Positions 8,763-18,018 are shown, counted from the stretch's first letter. The stretch is 64,000 bases of DNA from Jejuia sp040720935 (GCF_040720935.1 NZ_JBFDAE010000001.1:368543-432542), one strand, 5' to 3'. Notes: generated by a model not told the origin, from the sequence alone. Numbers and translations: made by a program.

Positions 8763-9764
8763 TTATTCGCCTTTTATGATATCTTTTATTTTGAGTTCCA
8801 GTTCATCCATTAGTTCTGGGTTGTCCTTTATAATGGCCTTCACAGCATCTCGCCCCTGTCCGAGTTTTGTGTCCCCATAACTAAACCACGAGCCACTTTT
8901 TTTAATGACTTCGTTTTCTACCGCGATATCTAATATTTCACCAACTTTAGAAACGCCTTCGCCATACATAATATCAAACTCCGCCATTCTAAATGGTGGT
9001 GCGACCTTGTTTTTTACAACTTTTACACGGGTTTTGTTACCCAATACTGCGCCACTACTGTCTTTTATTTGAGTAGATCTCCGAATATCAAGCCTTACAG
9101 ATGCGTAGAATTTTAATGCATTTCCACCAGTTGTGGTTTCTGGGTTACCAAACATTACGCCAATTTTTTCACGTAATTGATTGATAAACATTACCGTACA
9201 ATTTGTTTTGCTAATAGAAGCAGTCAATTTTCTTAAGGCTTGAGACATTAAACGTGCATGAAGACCCATTTTAGAATCTCCCATTTCGCCTTCAATCTCA
9301 CTTTTTGGCGTTAATGCTGCTACAGAATCTATCACCACAATATCAATTGCTCCAGAACGGATTAAATTATCGGCAATTTCCAAAGCTTGTTCTCCATTAT
9401 CCGGTTGGGATATGATTAAATTATCAATATCTACACCTAGTTTTTCAGCATAAAATCTATCAAACGCATGTTCTGCATCAATAAAAGCAGCAATGCCTCC
9501 AGATTTTTGCGCTTCGGCAATAGCGTGTAATGTTAAAGTTGTTTTACCCGAAGATTCCGGCCCATATATTTCTATAACACGTCCGCGGGGATATCCCCCA
9601 ACGCCCAATGCGATATCCAATCCTAAAGATCCTGATGAAATTGACTCTACGTCAACAACTGCTTGATCGCTCATTTTCATGACGGTACCTTTACCGTATG
9701 CTTTGTCCAATTTATCTAAAGTAAGTTTTAATGCTTTTAATTTTGCTTCTTTTTCGTTGCTCAT
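8763..9764 (-). CDS. recA: Recombinase RecA
   Basis: RecA forms ATP-dependent filaments on single-stranded DNA for strand exchange and, in many bacteria, SOS induction. The 333-residue length is usual for the phylum. The Walker A motif GPESSGKTT is at residues 68-76, the Walker B region is IVVIDSVAALTP, and the DNA-binding loop 2 region contains GNPETTTGGNALKFY. The C-terminus is acidic. It is a single gene with its own terminator. No clear TAnnTTTG box or SOS box was found in the first 100 bases upstream. Confidence 0.98.
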   Translation of the reverse strand: MSNEKEAKLKALKLTLDKLDKAYGKGTVMKMSDQAVVDVESISSGSLGLDIALGVGGYPRGRVIEIYGPESSGKTTLTLHAIAEAQKSGGIAAFIDAEHAFDRFYAEKLGVDIDNLIISQPDNGEQALEIADNLIRSGAIDIVVIDSVAALTPKSEIEGEMGDSKMGLHARLMSQALRKLTASISKTNCTVMFINQLREKIGVMFGNPETTTGGNALKFYASVRLDIRRSTQIKDSSGAVLGNKTRVKVVKNKVAPPFRMAEFDIMYGEGVSKVGEILDIAVENEVIKKSGSWFSYGDTKLGQGRDAVKAIIKDNPELMDELELKIKDIIKGE

Positions 9765-10078
9765 TTTATGTATAATTATTCACGCTAAAATACTACAACT
9801 TTTAGCATATTACAATAGGATGTCAATATTATTATCACCCATTTTAAAACAAATTTGATATTCCCACGCAACCTTTTAAACTATTTTGCATCTACCTAAT
9901 AAAGTGGGGAGAATTTTACTGTGAAAAAGAAAAAATATACTCAAATCCCATTTTACATAAAAGCATAGGCGTTTCAATTGTTGTATATCAGATTATAGGA
10001 AATTGTGAAGCCCATTGTAGTTTGCTCTTTTTAATTTTTTTGTTTGAAAAAGAAAAATTTTGATGAAGAGTTACTCAG

Positions 10079-10115
10079 AAAAAGCACTTTAGTTTGTCTA
10101 AAAGTGCTTTTTTTT
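10079..10115 (+). terminator. Strong intrinsic terminator without a recognised upstream gene
   Basis: Two 12-base arms (AAAAAGCACTTT and AAAGTGCTTTTT) pair perfectly around a 10-base loop and run into a T-tract. Upstream on the plus strand there is only 300 bases of sequence with no gene, since recA faces the other way. A small RNA ending here is a reasonable guess. Confidence 0.7.
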
Positions 10116-10118
10116 ATG

Positions 10119-10200
10119 AGTGAAACTCAAAACCCTAAAGTTTGAAAACGCATAGAGTTTTGATAGTTAAACTCATCCCGACATAGGCGGGATGCTGAAT
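10119..10200. repeat. Dispersed hairpin repeat, copy 1
   Basis: It begins AGTGAAACTCAA, carries a variable hairpin, then TAGTTAAACTCATCCCG and a short CCCG/CGGG stem. The copy at 61269-61346 has the same order with a different hairpin (AATACTTAG/CTAAGTATT). A small minus-strand frame across this element is an artefact of the repeat. Confidence 0.55.
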
Positions 10201-10343
10201 TTAGCTTACGCTTTCTAGCTTTAATGTTTCCAAACAGTCTTAATGTTTGCGGTGTATGACTGACTTTGGCGGCTATGTGCGCTTGGGATTGAACGGCATG
10301 TTTAATCCCGATGCTAATCGGGAGAGTAGTGAAAGCCCGACCC

Positions 10344-10376
10344 TTGGCGCCCAAAAATTTAAAAATTGTACCTTTG
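10344..10376 (+). promoter_or_regulatory. Bacteroidota-type promoter of trhO
   Basis: TTG at 10344-10346 and TACCTTTG at 10369-10376 match the -33 and -7 elements of the phylum's housekeeping promoter, with a spacer of 22 bases. The trhO ATG follows 40 bases later. Confidence 0.6.
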
Positions 10377-10415
10377 CATTTCGAAGAATCTATAACCTTA
10401 AAAAATTAGTATAGC

Positions 10416-11492
10416 ATGCAACTGTACAATAAATTAAGCGCGAAAGAAAGAGCGGAATTAATCGAAAAAGCGGGCAAGGACCGATTAACACTTTCTTTTT
10501 ACCAATACGCCAAAATTGCCAATCCTCAAGAATTTAGAGATCAATTATTTATTGCCTGGGACGCCTTGGACGTTTTAGGGCGTATTTATGTGGCTACCGA
10601 AGGGATTAACGGACAATTATCTTTACCTGCAGATCGTTTTGAGGAATTTAAAACCCACTTGGATACCATAGATTTTTTAAAAGATATTAGGCTGAATATT
10701 GCTGTGGAGCAGGACAACATGTCGTTTTTAAAATTGAAAGTGAAAGTGCGCCATAAAATTGTTGCCGATGGATTGAACGATGACACTTTTGATGTTACCA
10801 ACAAAGGGATTCATGTTGGAGCTGATACATTTAACCAGCTTATTGAAGATGAAAATACAGTTTTGGTAGATATGCGAAACCATTACGAAAGCGAGATTGG
10901 ACATTTTAAAAACGCCGTAACGCCCGATGTGGATACCTTTAGAGAATCTTTGGATATTATTGAAGACGATTTAAAAGACCACAAAGAAGATAAGAAATTA
11001 GTCATGTATTGTACTGGCGGCATTCGATGTGAAAAGGCGAGTGCCTATTTTAAGCACAAAGGGTTCAAGAATGTATATCAATTGGAAGGCGGAATTATTG
11101 AATATACCAGACAGATACAAGAGCAAAATCTCGAAAATAAATTTCTAGGCAAAAATTTTGTGTTTGATGAACGCCGCGCCGAAAAAATTAGTGATGATGT
11201 CATTGCGAAATGCCACCAATGCGGCGCACCGTTTGATGTGCATACCAATTGTGCTAATGATGCGTGCCACTTGTTGTTTATTCAATGTGATGCTTGTAAA
11301 ACCGAAATGAATAATTGCTGTTCTACAAATTGTAAAGAGATACATGCTCTGCCTTTTGAAGCACAAAAAGAACTCCGGAAAGGGCAAGGAAATAGTAACG
11401 ATATTTTTAAAAAAGGACGTGCAGATCATCTACCTTACAAAAAAGATTTGCGGAACATTTTTGAGGTTTTGAAGAGGAAAAAGGAAGTTTAG
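10416..11492 (+). CDS. trhO: tRNA uridine(34) hydroxylase TrhO, rhodanese family
   Basis: TrhO uses oxygen to form 5-hydroxyuridine at the wobble position of some tRNAs. The 358-residue protein has an N-terminal acylphosphatase-like domain (with VATEGINGQLS), a central rhodanese domain at about 140-235, and a Cys-rich C-terminal segment (CHQCGAPFDVHTNC) that looks like a metal site. The active-site loop is CTGGIRCEKA with catalytic Cys199. Length and domain order fit the YceA/UPF0176 family. It is a single gene with a good upstream promoter. Confidence 0.93.
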   Translation: MQLYNKLSAKERAELIEKAGKDRLTLSFYQYAKIANPQEFRDQLFIAWDALDVLGRIYVATEGINGQLSLPADRFEEFKTHLDTIDFLKDIRLNIAVEQDNMSFLKLKVKVRHKIVADGLNDDTFDVTNKGIHVGADTFNQLIEDENTVLVDMRNHYESEIGHFKNAVTPDVDTFRESLDIIEDDLKDHKEDKKLVMYCTGGIRCEKASAYFKHKGFKNVYQLEGGIIEYTRQIQEQNLENKFLGKNFVFDERRAEKISDDVIAKCHQCGAPFDVHTNCANDACHLLFIQCDACKTEMNNCCSTNCKEIHALPFEAQKELRKGQGNSNDIFKKGRADHLPYKKDLRNIFEVLKRKKEV

Positions 11493-11573
11493 AAAAAGTT
11501 AACTTATACATCTTTCTTTTTAAGTCCTCATAATAATCTTATATTTACGCATCAAAGTTATTTATTAACCTTC

Positions 11574-11602
11574 TTCCGATAAAATTCAGGTTTTAATCGG
11601 AA
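11574..11602. repeat. Short hairpin in the ricT leader
   Basis: TTCCGAT and ATCGGAA arms flank a 15-base AT-rich loop about 20 bases before the ricT start. It may be a leader hairpin or a remnant of a small repeat. No regulatory role is shown by the sequence. Confidence 0.35.
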
Positions 11603-11620
11603 TCAATATATATAATACTT

Positions 11621-12934
11621 ATGGCTTGTAACAGTTGCTCAACTGGAGACGACGGTCAACCTAAAGGATGTAAAAATAATGGCACTTGCGGAACAGATAG
11701 TTGCAATAAATTGACTGTTTTCGATTGGTTGTCTAATATGTCCTTACCAAACGGCGAAAAACCCTTTGATTGGGTTGAGGTGCGCTATAAGAACGGTAGA
11801 AAACACTACTATAAAAATTTAGAGAATTTAACGCTTAGCATTGGGGATATTGTGGCTACTCAAGCCCAATCGGGACATGATATAGGTATGGTTACCCTTA
11901 CGGGGGAATTGGTGCGTGTACAAATGAAACGTAAAAACATTTCTCAAGAGCCCGAAGAGATTTTAAAAATATACCGAAAAGCATCCCAAAAAGATATTGA
12001 TATTTGGAAGAAAGCCCGTGAAAGGGAAGAACCAATGAAGGTAAAAGCACGTCAGTTCGCAATAGATTTGAGATTGCAGATGAAAATCTCTGATATTGAA
12101 TTTCAAGGCGATGCCAGTAAAGCGACATTCTATTATACAGCAGAGGAACGCGTAGATTTTAGAGAATTGATTAAAGTTTTTGCACGCGAATTTAGAACAC
12201 GAATAGAGATGAAACAAGTTGGATTTCGTCAAGAAGCTGCGAGACTTGGTGGTATTGGATCTTGTGGACGGGAATTATGTTGTTCTACTTGGTTGACCGA
12301 TTTTCGTTCTGTAAGTACTTCCGCAGCGCGATACCAACAATTATCTCTAAATCCTCAAAAATTAGCAGGTCAATGTGGGAAACTAAAATGTTGTTTGAAT
12401 TATGAATTAGACACGTATTTGGATGCATTAAAAGATTTTCCGAAAACAGATATAAAACTTAAGACTGAAAAAGGAACAGCAGTTTGCCAAAAAACTGATA
12501 TTTTTAAAGGGCACATGTGGTATGCTTATGAAGGCGAGTGGATGAACTGGCATAAAATAACCACACAACAAGCCAATGAAATTATAGCGGCAAACAAGGA
12601 AAACAAAAAAGTTATAAGTCTTGAAGAATATGCATTAGATCTTGTAGAAGATACTAAAACAGAGTTTGAAAACGTTGTGGGTCAAGATAGTTTAACACGT
12701 TTTGATAGTCCAAAACGAAATAATAAACGTAAAAATAATAGACGCAAAGGGCATCAAAATAAACAACGTAATAAAGTAGCTCAAGGTAATAAGTCAAAGC
12801 AAGGGAATCGGCCGAAGCAGAATAATCAAGGCAACAAAAACGAGTCGTCTCATACCAAAACGAGTCAAAATAAAAGAAGAAGAAACAATAAAAGAAAACC
12901 GCAAAATCAAAATGCTAAGAATGATTCGAAATAG
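11621..12934 (+). CDS. ricT: PSP1 domain protein, RicT (YaaT) family
   Basis: The 437-residue protein has the PSP1 core at about residues 90-200, with the conserved cysteine patches CGRELCCSTW and CGKLKCCLNYE. In Bacillus subtilis RicT binds an Fe-S cluster in a complex with RicA and RicF that affects RNA maturation. In Bacteroidota this gene commonly lies next to gldH, as here. The N-terminus has an extra Cys cluster (CNSCSTGDDGQPKGC). Residues from about 365 on are a basic, Asn/Lys/Gln-rich tail, probably disordered and RNA-binding. The end overlaps the gldH start by up to 23 bases. Confidence 0.88.
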   Translation: MACNSCSTGDDGQPKGCKNNGTCGTDSCNKLTVFDWLSNMSLPNGEKPFDWVEVRYKNGRKHYYKNLENLTLSIGDIVATQAQSGHDIGMVTLTGELVRVQMKRKNISQEPEEILKIYRKASQKDIDIWKKAREREEPMKVKARQFAIDLRLQMKISDIEFQGDASKATFYYTAEERVDFRELIKVFAREFRTRIEMKQVGFRQEAARLGGIGSCGRELCCSTWLTDFRSVSTSAARYQQLSLNPQKLAGQCGKLKCCLNYELDTYLDALKDFPKTDIKLKTEKGTAVCQKTDIFKGHMWYAYEGEWMNWHKITTQQANEIIAANKENKKVISLEEYALDLVEDTKTEFENVVGQDSLTRFDSPKRNNKRKNNRRKGHQNKQRNKVAQGNKSKQGNRPKQNNQGNKNESSHTKTSQNKRRRNNKRKPQNQNAKNDSK

Positions 12935-13412
12935 TGCCGTAGTATTGGTGTTTATATTTTGTCTAGTGTCTTGTGATGAAAATCGTGTTTTCGATGCATA
13001 TAAATCCGTTCCTAACGCATGGCATAAAGATTCAATAATAAGTTTTAAAATTAACCCTCCGGATACAATTAATCCCTATAATTTATTTGTAAACCTAAGA
13101 AATACAAACGCTTATAAGTACAATAATTTGTTTTTAATAGTAGAAATGACCTTTCCTCATGGGAAAACAATCACAGATACTTTGGAATATAAAATGGCAG
13201 ACCCATCTGGAAAACTTTTGGGAACTGGTGTTACCGATACCAAAGAAAACAAGTTATGGTACAAGGAAAGTGTTGTGTTTGACGAAGCAGGTACATACGA
13301 AGTTAACATCCAGCACGCCATGCGAGAAAGCGGAAAAGTTAACGGCGTTATTGCTTTAGAAGGTATTACCGATGTTGGGTTTAGAATTGAAAAACCAAAA
13401 CCTATCAACTAA
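12912..13412 (+). CDS. gldH: Gliding motility lipoprotein GldH
   Basis: GldH is one of the lipoproteins needed for gliding and chitin use in Flavobacterium johnsoniae. The 166-residue product has a lipoprotein signal ending CLVSC, with Cys21 lipidated if the ATG at 12912 is used or Cys18 if the ATG at 12921 is used. The body shows the family pattern (WHKDSIISFKI, FPHGKTITDTLEYKMADPSG, HAMRESGKVNG). The start lies inside the 3' end of ricT, so the two are probably co-translated, and the penicillin-binding protein gene follows 57 bases later. This neighbourhood is conserved in the family. Confidence 0.92.
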   Translation: MLRMIRNSAVVLVFIFCLVSCDENRVFDAYKSVPNAWHKDSIISFKINPPDTINPYNLFVNLRNTNAYKYNNLFLIVEMTFPHGKTITDTLEYKMADPSGKLLGTGVTDTKENKLWYKESVVFDEAGTYEVNIQHAMRESGKVNGVIALEGITDVGFRIEKPKPIN

Positions 13413-13469
13413 CTTTAAGTACTAATAACTTTAGGCACTTAAAACTTAAACTATTTTAGGCACTTAATT

Positions 13470-15815
13470 ATGGCAAAAGCAAAAAAAGAAACTACAACAG
13501 TTCAAGATTTTTCTAAATACATCCGTTGGTTTTGGATGGCATTTTTAGGAGGAATTCTGTTTTTAATCCTTCTATTTTTATTAGCATCTTGGGGCATATT
13601 TGGTGAAATGCCAGATCATACTGTTTTAGAAAATCCTAAAACTAATTTGGCGACTGAAATCATGTCTTCTGATGGAAAAACCCTCGGAAAATTTTATTTC
13701 AATGATAATAGAACACCTGTGGGTTACGAAGAATTACCAAAGCATTTAGTAGATGCACTAATTGCTACTGAAGACGAACGTTTTACAGAGCATGCTGGTA
13801 TTGATGCGAGAGGAACTTTGCGTGCCATTGTTAAACCTGGTAGTGGAGGAGCGAGTACAGTTTCTCAACAATTGGCAAAACAATTATTTCACGGTGAAGG
13901 TTCAAAAAACATCATAGAAAGAGTACTTCAAAAAGTAAAAGAATGGATAATTGCCACGCGTTTAGAACGTCAATATACTAAAGAAGAAATTATAGCCCAA
14001 TACTTCAATATATATGATTTTGGTAATAACGCTGATGGTATTAGAAGTGCAGCAGCAATTTATTTTGATAAAGAACCTCATGAATTAGACCTCAAAGAGT
14101 GTGCAATGTTGGTTGGTATGTTCAAAAACTCATCACTTTATAACCCTAGAAGAAATCCTGTTGGTGTAAAAAACAGACGCAATGTGGTGTTATATCAAAT
14201 GATGAGAAATGGTTATTTAGACCAAACTCTAAAAGACTCTTTGCAGAAAACAGAATTAGATGTAAAATACACACCACAATCACATCGTGATGGTATTGCT
14301 ACTTATTTTAGGGGCTATCTTTCTGGTTTTATGAAAGATTGGATTAAAAACAATCCAAAACCAGATGGTACAAAATGGAGTTTATACAATGATGGCTTAA
14401 CCATTTACACCACCATAGATTCACGGATGCAAAAACATGCAGAAGACGCTGTACAGCAACATATGCCAAGGCTTCAAGCTGAATTTTTTGTTCAAAATAC
14501 GCCAAAGCGAAACCCTACCACACCTTTTTTAGATTTAGAAAAGGATGAAATTAGGGATTTGTTAAATCGTTCCATGAAACAATCTGAACGTTGGAGGCAT
14601 ATGAAATATGATTTAAAAAAATCTAACAAAGACATTGAGGCTTCGTTTAAAAAACCTGTCCCAATGTCTGTTTTTGCTTGGATAGACGGAAAGCCTAGTG
14701 AGATCGATACCATTATGAAACCTATCGATTCCATGCGCTATTACAAATCGTTTTTAAGAACAGGAATGATGTCTATGGATCCACGCACAGGTCATGTAAA
14801 AGCATGGGTAGGTGGTATGGATTATAAACATTTCCAATACGATATGGTAAAACAAGGCAAGCGTCAAGTAGGTTCAACTTTTAAACCATTTGTATATACT
14901 GCTGCAATAGACCAATTACATTTTTCACCTTGTGATGAATTTCCAGACACACCGTTTTGTATAGAAGCCAATAAATTTGGTAATCCTGAAGAATGGTGTC
15001 CTGACAACTCAAATAATGATTATGGTGGCACCCGTACGTTAAAAAATGCATTGGCAAATTCTGTAAATACAATTACAGCGCGTTTAATCGATAAAGTTGG
15101 GCCACAAACAGTAGCAGATTTAGCCTTAAAATTGGGTATAGAATCAGACATTCCACCAGTACCATCAATCGCTTTGGGAACTCCAGATTTAAGTGTTTAC
15201 GAAATGGTAGGTGCCTATTCAGCATTTGCAAATAAAGGCGTATATACCAAACCCGTAATGGTCACAACTATAGAAGATAAAAACGGCACTATATTATATC
15301 AATTTAAACCAGAAACCCGTGATGTTTTAAGTGAAGAAACGGCCTATGTTGCTACTAAACTTATGGAAGGTGTCACCCAAGAAGGCTCTGGTGCCAGATT
15401 AAGAACAAAAGGTGCGGACTCTTATAGAGCAGATTACAGAGAGGTAGTAACAGGATACCCATACGAATTTAAAAACCCTATTGCAGGTAAAACGGGCACA
15501 ACTCAAAACCAAAGTGATGGTTGGTTTATGGGAATGGTACCTAATTTAGTAACAGGCGTTTGGGTAGGAGGCGAAGAAAGATCGGTTCATTTTAAATCAA
15601 TTACTTACGGGCAAGGAGCGTCTATGGCACTACCTATTTGGGGGATTTATATGAGAAGTTGTTATGAAGATGAAGAATTAAATATTTCTAAGGAAGAATT
15701 TGAAGCCCCAAAAGATCTTTCTATTGTTGTAGATTGTTCTAAGGCTACAGCTAAAACTGTTATTATTGATGATGATGAATTAAACAATGAAACTCCTGAA
15801 GATTTAGAGTTTTAA
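13470..15815 (+). CDS. Class A penicillin-binding protein (transglycosylase and transpeptidase)
   Basis: This bifunctional enzyme polymerises and cross-links peptidoglycan. The 781-residue protein has one membrane helix at about 19-42, then the GT51 domain with the catalytic Glu101 in ATEDERF and the GGASTVSQQLAKQL motif. The transpeptidase domain has the SxxK box Ser469-Lys472 (GSTFKPF), SVN in the ANSVNT stretch, and KTG at 674-676. Length is usual for PBP1A. The 13430-13467 leader contains two copies of TTTAGGCACTTAA 25 bases apart. An intrinsic terminator follows at 15842. Confidence 0.95.
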   Translation: MAKAKKETTTVQDFSKYIRWFWMAFLGGILFLILLFLLASWGIFGEMPDHTVLENPKTNLATEIMSSDGKTLGKFYFNDNRTPVGYEELPKHLVDALIATEDERFTEHAGIDARGTLRAIVKPGSGGASTVSQQLAKQLFHGEGSKNIIERVLQKVKEWIIATRLERQYTKEEIIAQYFNIYDFGNNADGIRSAAAIYFDKEPHELDLKECAMLVGMFKNSSLYNPRRNPVGVKNRRNVVLYQMMRNGYLDQTLKDSLQKTELDVKYTPQSHRDGIATYFRGYLSGFMKDWIKNNPKPDGTKWSLYNDGLTIYTTIDSRMQKHAEDAVQQHMPRLQAEFFVQNTPKRNPTTPFLDLEKDEIRDLLNRSMKQSERWRHMKYDLKKSNKDIEASFKKPVPMSVFAWIDGKPSEIDTIMKPIDSMRYYKSFLRTGMMSMDPRTGHVKAWVGGMDYKHFQYDMVKQGKRQVGSTFKPFVYTAAIDQLHFSPCDEFPDTPFCIEANKFGNPEEWCPDNSNNDYGGTRTLKNALANSVNTITARLIDKVGPQTVADLALKLGIESDIPPVPSIALGTPDLSVYEMVGAYSAFANKGVYTKPVMVTTIEDKNGTILYQFKPETRDVLSEETAYVATKLMEGVTQEGSGARLRTKGADSYRADYREVVTGYPYEFKNPIAGKTGTTQNQSDGWFMGMVPNLVTGVWVGGEERSVHFKSITYGQGASMALPIWGIYMRSCYEDEELNISKEEFEAPKDLSIVVDCSKATAKTVIIDDDELNNETPEDLEF

Positions 15816-15841
15816 AGGACTACATATTTATATAAAATTAC

Positions 15842-15872
15842 AAACCCATTCTTTTTTGGAATGGGCTTTTTT
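15842..15872 (+). terminator. Intrinsic terminator of the penicillin-binding protein gene
   Basis: The stem AAACCCATTC/GAATGGGC-TTT with a T-run lies 27 bases after the stop. An apparent ATG at 15861 within this hairpin should not be taken as the start of the next gene. Confidence 0.75.
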
Positions 15873-15905
15873 ATTCGTAATTTTAAAAAGCAAAAATTTA
15901 TTATT

Positions 15906-16610
15906 ATGATTAATAAAAAGGTAGCAAATGTGCAAGAGGCACTAAAAGGCGTTAAGGACAACATGACGTTTATGCTTGGTGGTTTTGGGCTAAGCGGTAT
16001 CCCCGAAAATGCAATTGCTGAGTTAGTGAAGTTAAATGTAAAGGAGGTAACATGTATTTCGAATAATGCAGGAGTTGACGATTTTGGTCTGGGGTTATTA
16101 CTTCAAAAAAAACAAATCAAAAAAATGGTATCTTCTTATGTAGGTGAAAATGATGAGTTTGAGCGTCAGATGCTATCAGGTGAGTTAGATGTAGAATTGA
16201 TTCCACAAGGAACTTTAGCCGAAAGATGTCGCGCTGCACAAGCTGGTTTTCCTGCAATTTATACACCTGCTGGCTATGGCACCGAAGTAGCAGAAGGTAA
16301 AGAAACCAGAGAATTTGACGGTAAAATGTATGTGTTAGAACATGCCTTTAAAGCTGATTTTGCTTTTGTAAAAGCTTGGAAAGGCGATGCGGCAGGTAAT
16401 TTGATTTTTAAAGGCACAGCGAGAAATTTTAATCCAAATATGTGTGGCGCTGCTAAAATAACGGTTGCTGAGGTTGAGGAATTAGTGCCACTTGGAGCAT
16501 TAGACCCAAATCAGATACATATTCCTGGAATATTTGTGCAACGTATATTCCAGGGCGAAATGTATGAAAAACGCATTGAGCAGAGAACTGTGAGACAAAG
16601 AAGTACTTAA
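15906..16610 (+). CDS. 3-oxoacid CoA-transferase, subunit A
   Basis: This is the alpha subunit of a two-subunit CoA-transferase (SCOT/AtoD-like) that moves CoA between succinate or acetate and acetoacetate. The 234-residue protein starts MINKKVANVQEALKG. The glycine-rich motif FMLGGFGLSGIPENAI and the later stretch YTPAGYGTEVAEGKE are typical of the family. An upstream ATG at 15861 lies in the preceding terminator and is rejected. Subunit B begins 150 bases downstream, an unusually wide gap filled by repeats. Succinate as CoA partner is inferred. Confidence 0.9.
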   Translation: MINKKVANVQEALKGVKDNMTFMLGGFGLSGIPENAIAELVKLNVKEVTCISNNAGVDDFGLGLLLQKKQIKKMVSSYVGENDEFERQMLSGELDVELIPQGTLAERCRAAQAGFPAIYTPAGYGTEVAEGKETREFDGKMYVLEHAFKADFAFVKAWKGDAAGNLIFKGTARNFNPNMCGAAKITVAEVEELVPLGALDPNQIHIPGIFVQRIFQGEMYEKRIEQRTVRQRST

Positions 16611-16622
16611 AAGTTACAAGTG

Positions 16623-16654
16623 AACCTGCGAGGTTTTAAAAACCTTGTAGGTTT
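16623..16654. repeat. REP-like palindrome, degenerate copy B
   Basis: The arms AACCTGCGAGGTTTT and AAAACCTTGTAGGTTT form an imperfect hairpin related to the other palindromes in the window. It lies between the two CoA-transferase subunit genes. A second small hairpin (GATTCCCGCC/GCGGGAATGAC type, 16724-16745) follows within the same gap. Confidence 0.55.
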
Positions 16655-16760
16655 AGGTTTAAAATAATAAGATTATAAACTAACTGTCTATTAATGGAAA
16701 AACAGACAAGTTTCAATTAAAAGATTCCCGCCTTTGCGGGAATGACTAAAGAGATAAAAA

Positions 16761-17414
16761 ATGTTAGACAAAAACGGTATAGCAAAACGAATAGCACAAG
16801 AAGTGCAGGATGGCTACTATGTTAATCTAGGCATAGGAATTCCTACTTTGGTAGCAAATTATGTTAGGGATGATATAGAAGTTGAATTTCAAAGTGAAAA
16901 TGGTGTTTTAGGCATGGGACCTTTTCCTTTTGAAGGCGAAGAAGATGCCGATGTCATTAATGCCGGAAAACAAACCATTACAACATTGCCCGGCGCTAGT
17001 TTTTTTGATTCCGCATTAAGTTTTTCAATGATTAGAGGACAACATGTAGATTTAACTATTTTGGGAGCAATGGAAGTTGCAGAAAATGGAGATATCGCAA
17101 ACTGGAAAATACCGGGAAAAATGGTAAAAGGTATGGGAGGTGCCATGGATTTGGTGGCAAGTGCCGAAAATATTATTGTGGCGATGATGCATACGAATAA
17201 AAGGGGTGAGTCTAAACTTTTAAAAAAATGCTCCTTGCCGTTAACCGGAGTAGGCTGTGTAAAAAAGATTGTTACTAACCTTGCTGTTTTGGAAGTGACA
17301 GAAAACGGATTTAAACTTTTGGAACGCGCTCCAGGAGTTTCGGTTGAAGATATTAAGGCTGCAACGGAAGGTAAATTAATTATTGAAGGCGATGTTCCTG
17401 AAATGGATATTTAG
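16761..17414 (+). CDS. 3-oxoacid CoA-transferase, subunit B
   Basis: The beta subunit carries the catalytic glutamate that forms the CoA thioester. Glu46 lies in the motif QSENGVLGMGP. The N-terminal GYYVNLGIGIPTLVANY and the later LPGASFFDSALSF are typical. Its 217 residues are the usual length. The pair with the upstream A subunit supports ketone-body or acetoacetate use, or amino-acid degradation. The start ATG is 15 bases after a small GC hairpin in the intersubunit gap. Confidence 0.92.
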   Translation: MLDKNGIAKRIAQEVQDGYYVNLGIGIPTLVANYVRDDIEVEFQSENGVLGMGPFPFEGEEDADVINAGKQTITTLPGASFFDSALSFSMIRGQHVDLTILGAMEVAENGDIANWKIPGKMVKGMGGAMDLVASAENIIVAMMHTNKRGESKLLKKCSLPLTGVGCVKKIVTNLAVLEVTENGFKLLERAPGVSVEDIKAATEGKLIIEGDVPEMDI

Positions 17415-17857
17415 AATTATATCTTTATAACTGAGGTTTCAAATCTAATGGAAACTGTTCGGAAGTTAATAATTTATGATAAGCTGTTCTCCCTCCTCGG
17501 AGGGGTTAGTTTTCAGACCTTCAGGTTAGCTACTGAAACAAGTTCAGCACAGGAAACCTGAAGGGTCTTATTTTCAGCAACATTACTATTTTTAATAGTG
17601 ATTAAACTTTTGTTGCCATATACTGAAAGCTGTTTCATATATTATGCCCACTTTTTTTGGCTAAATTTTGTATTCAGAACACTTGTATTTTAAAAACCTC
17701 ATAAGCTTTTTTCTTTCAAAATGTTAAATTTATTTGCACTTCATCGAATTTATGTGTTTTTAATCTGATATATTGAAATAAAATTAGATATTAGCAGCAC
17801 CAAATCAACCAATTAATTATAGATTTTTCCCCAAATCTATCATGAACTTAAAACCTT
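17415..17857. other. Intergenic region with repeats
   Basis: There is no gene. It contains TAATAATTTATGATAAGCTGTTC at 17467-17489 as the first copy of a 23-base direct repeat (second at 18488), with CCCTCC/GGAGGGG hairpin sequence attached. It also holds the arms AGACCTTCAGGTT (17515-17527) and AACCTGAAGGGTCT (17555-17568) around an inner CTGAA/TTCAG hairpin, a variant of the REP-like palindrome. The rest is AT-rich. Confidence 0.5.
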
Positions 17858-17986
17858 ATGGAAATGGCAACAAATCTACCTGAACAACCTACTAAAAGTG
17901 AGAGTAAATTTAAAGAAACATTGCAAGAGAATTTGCAGTTTATGAAGAGCTTACTTTATCTCACCAAAAAAGTATTTATGCTATAA
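17858..17986 (+). CDS. Possible small protein of 42 residues
   Basis: The frame starts ATG GAA ATG and ends TAA, encoding MEMATNLPEQPTKSESKFKE followed by a helical, basic second half (LQENLQFMKSLLYLTKKVFML). It is too short to judge by length, but an intrinsic terminator follows 32 bases after the stop, which argues for a real transcript. I recognise no family. The C-terminal half could form an amphipathic helix. It could also be a non-coding RNA with a chance frame. Confidence 0.4.
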   Translation: MEMATNLPEQPTKSESKFKETLQENLQFMKSLLYLTKKVFML

Positions 17987-18018
17987 ATTTAAGTCAGTAG
18001 CACGAAAATTTTTAATTG

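Larger units (their letters stand above)
9765..10343. other. Gene-poor interval between recA and trhO
   Basis: About 580 bases hold no ORF of credible length. The part from 9780 to 10078 has no gene that I recognise but ends in a perfect terminator (10079-10115), which implies a plus-strand transcript of unknown nature. From 10119 to 10200 there is a dispersed hairpin repeat with a second copy at 61269. The remaining bases to the promoter at 10344 are G+C-richer than the surroundings and look like repeat-derived sequence. Confidence 0.5.

Noticed and set aside
10127..10354. 75-residue frame on the minus strand upstream of trhO
   Set aside because: It covers the dispersed hairpin repeat and the trhO promoter region. 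Its coding potential comes from the repeat.
12912..12934. Frameshifted fusion of ricT and gldH
   Set aside because: The genes overlap in different frames with their own stop and start and complete domains, so this is ordinary overlap and not a fusion.
15861..15905. Earlier ATG for CoA-transferase subunit A
   Set aside because: The ATG lies within the terminator hairpin of the preceding gene and the extra residues do not fit the family.
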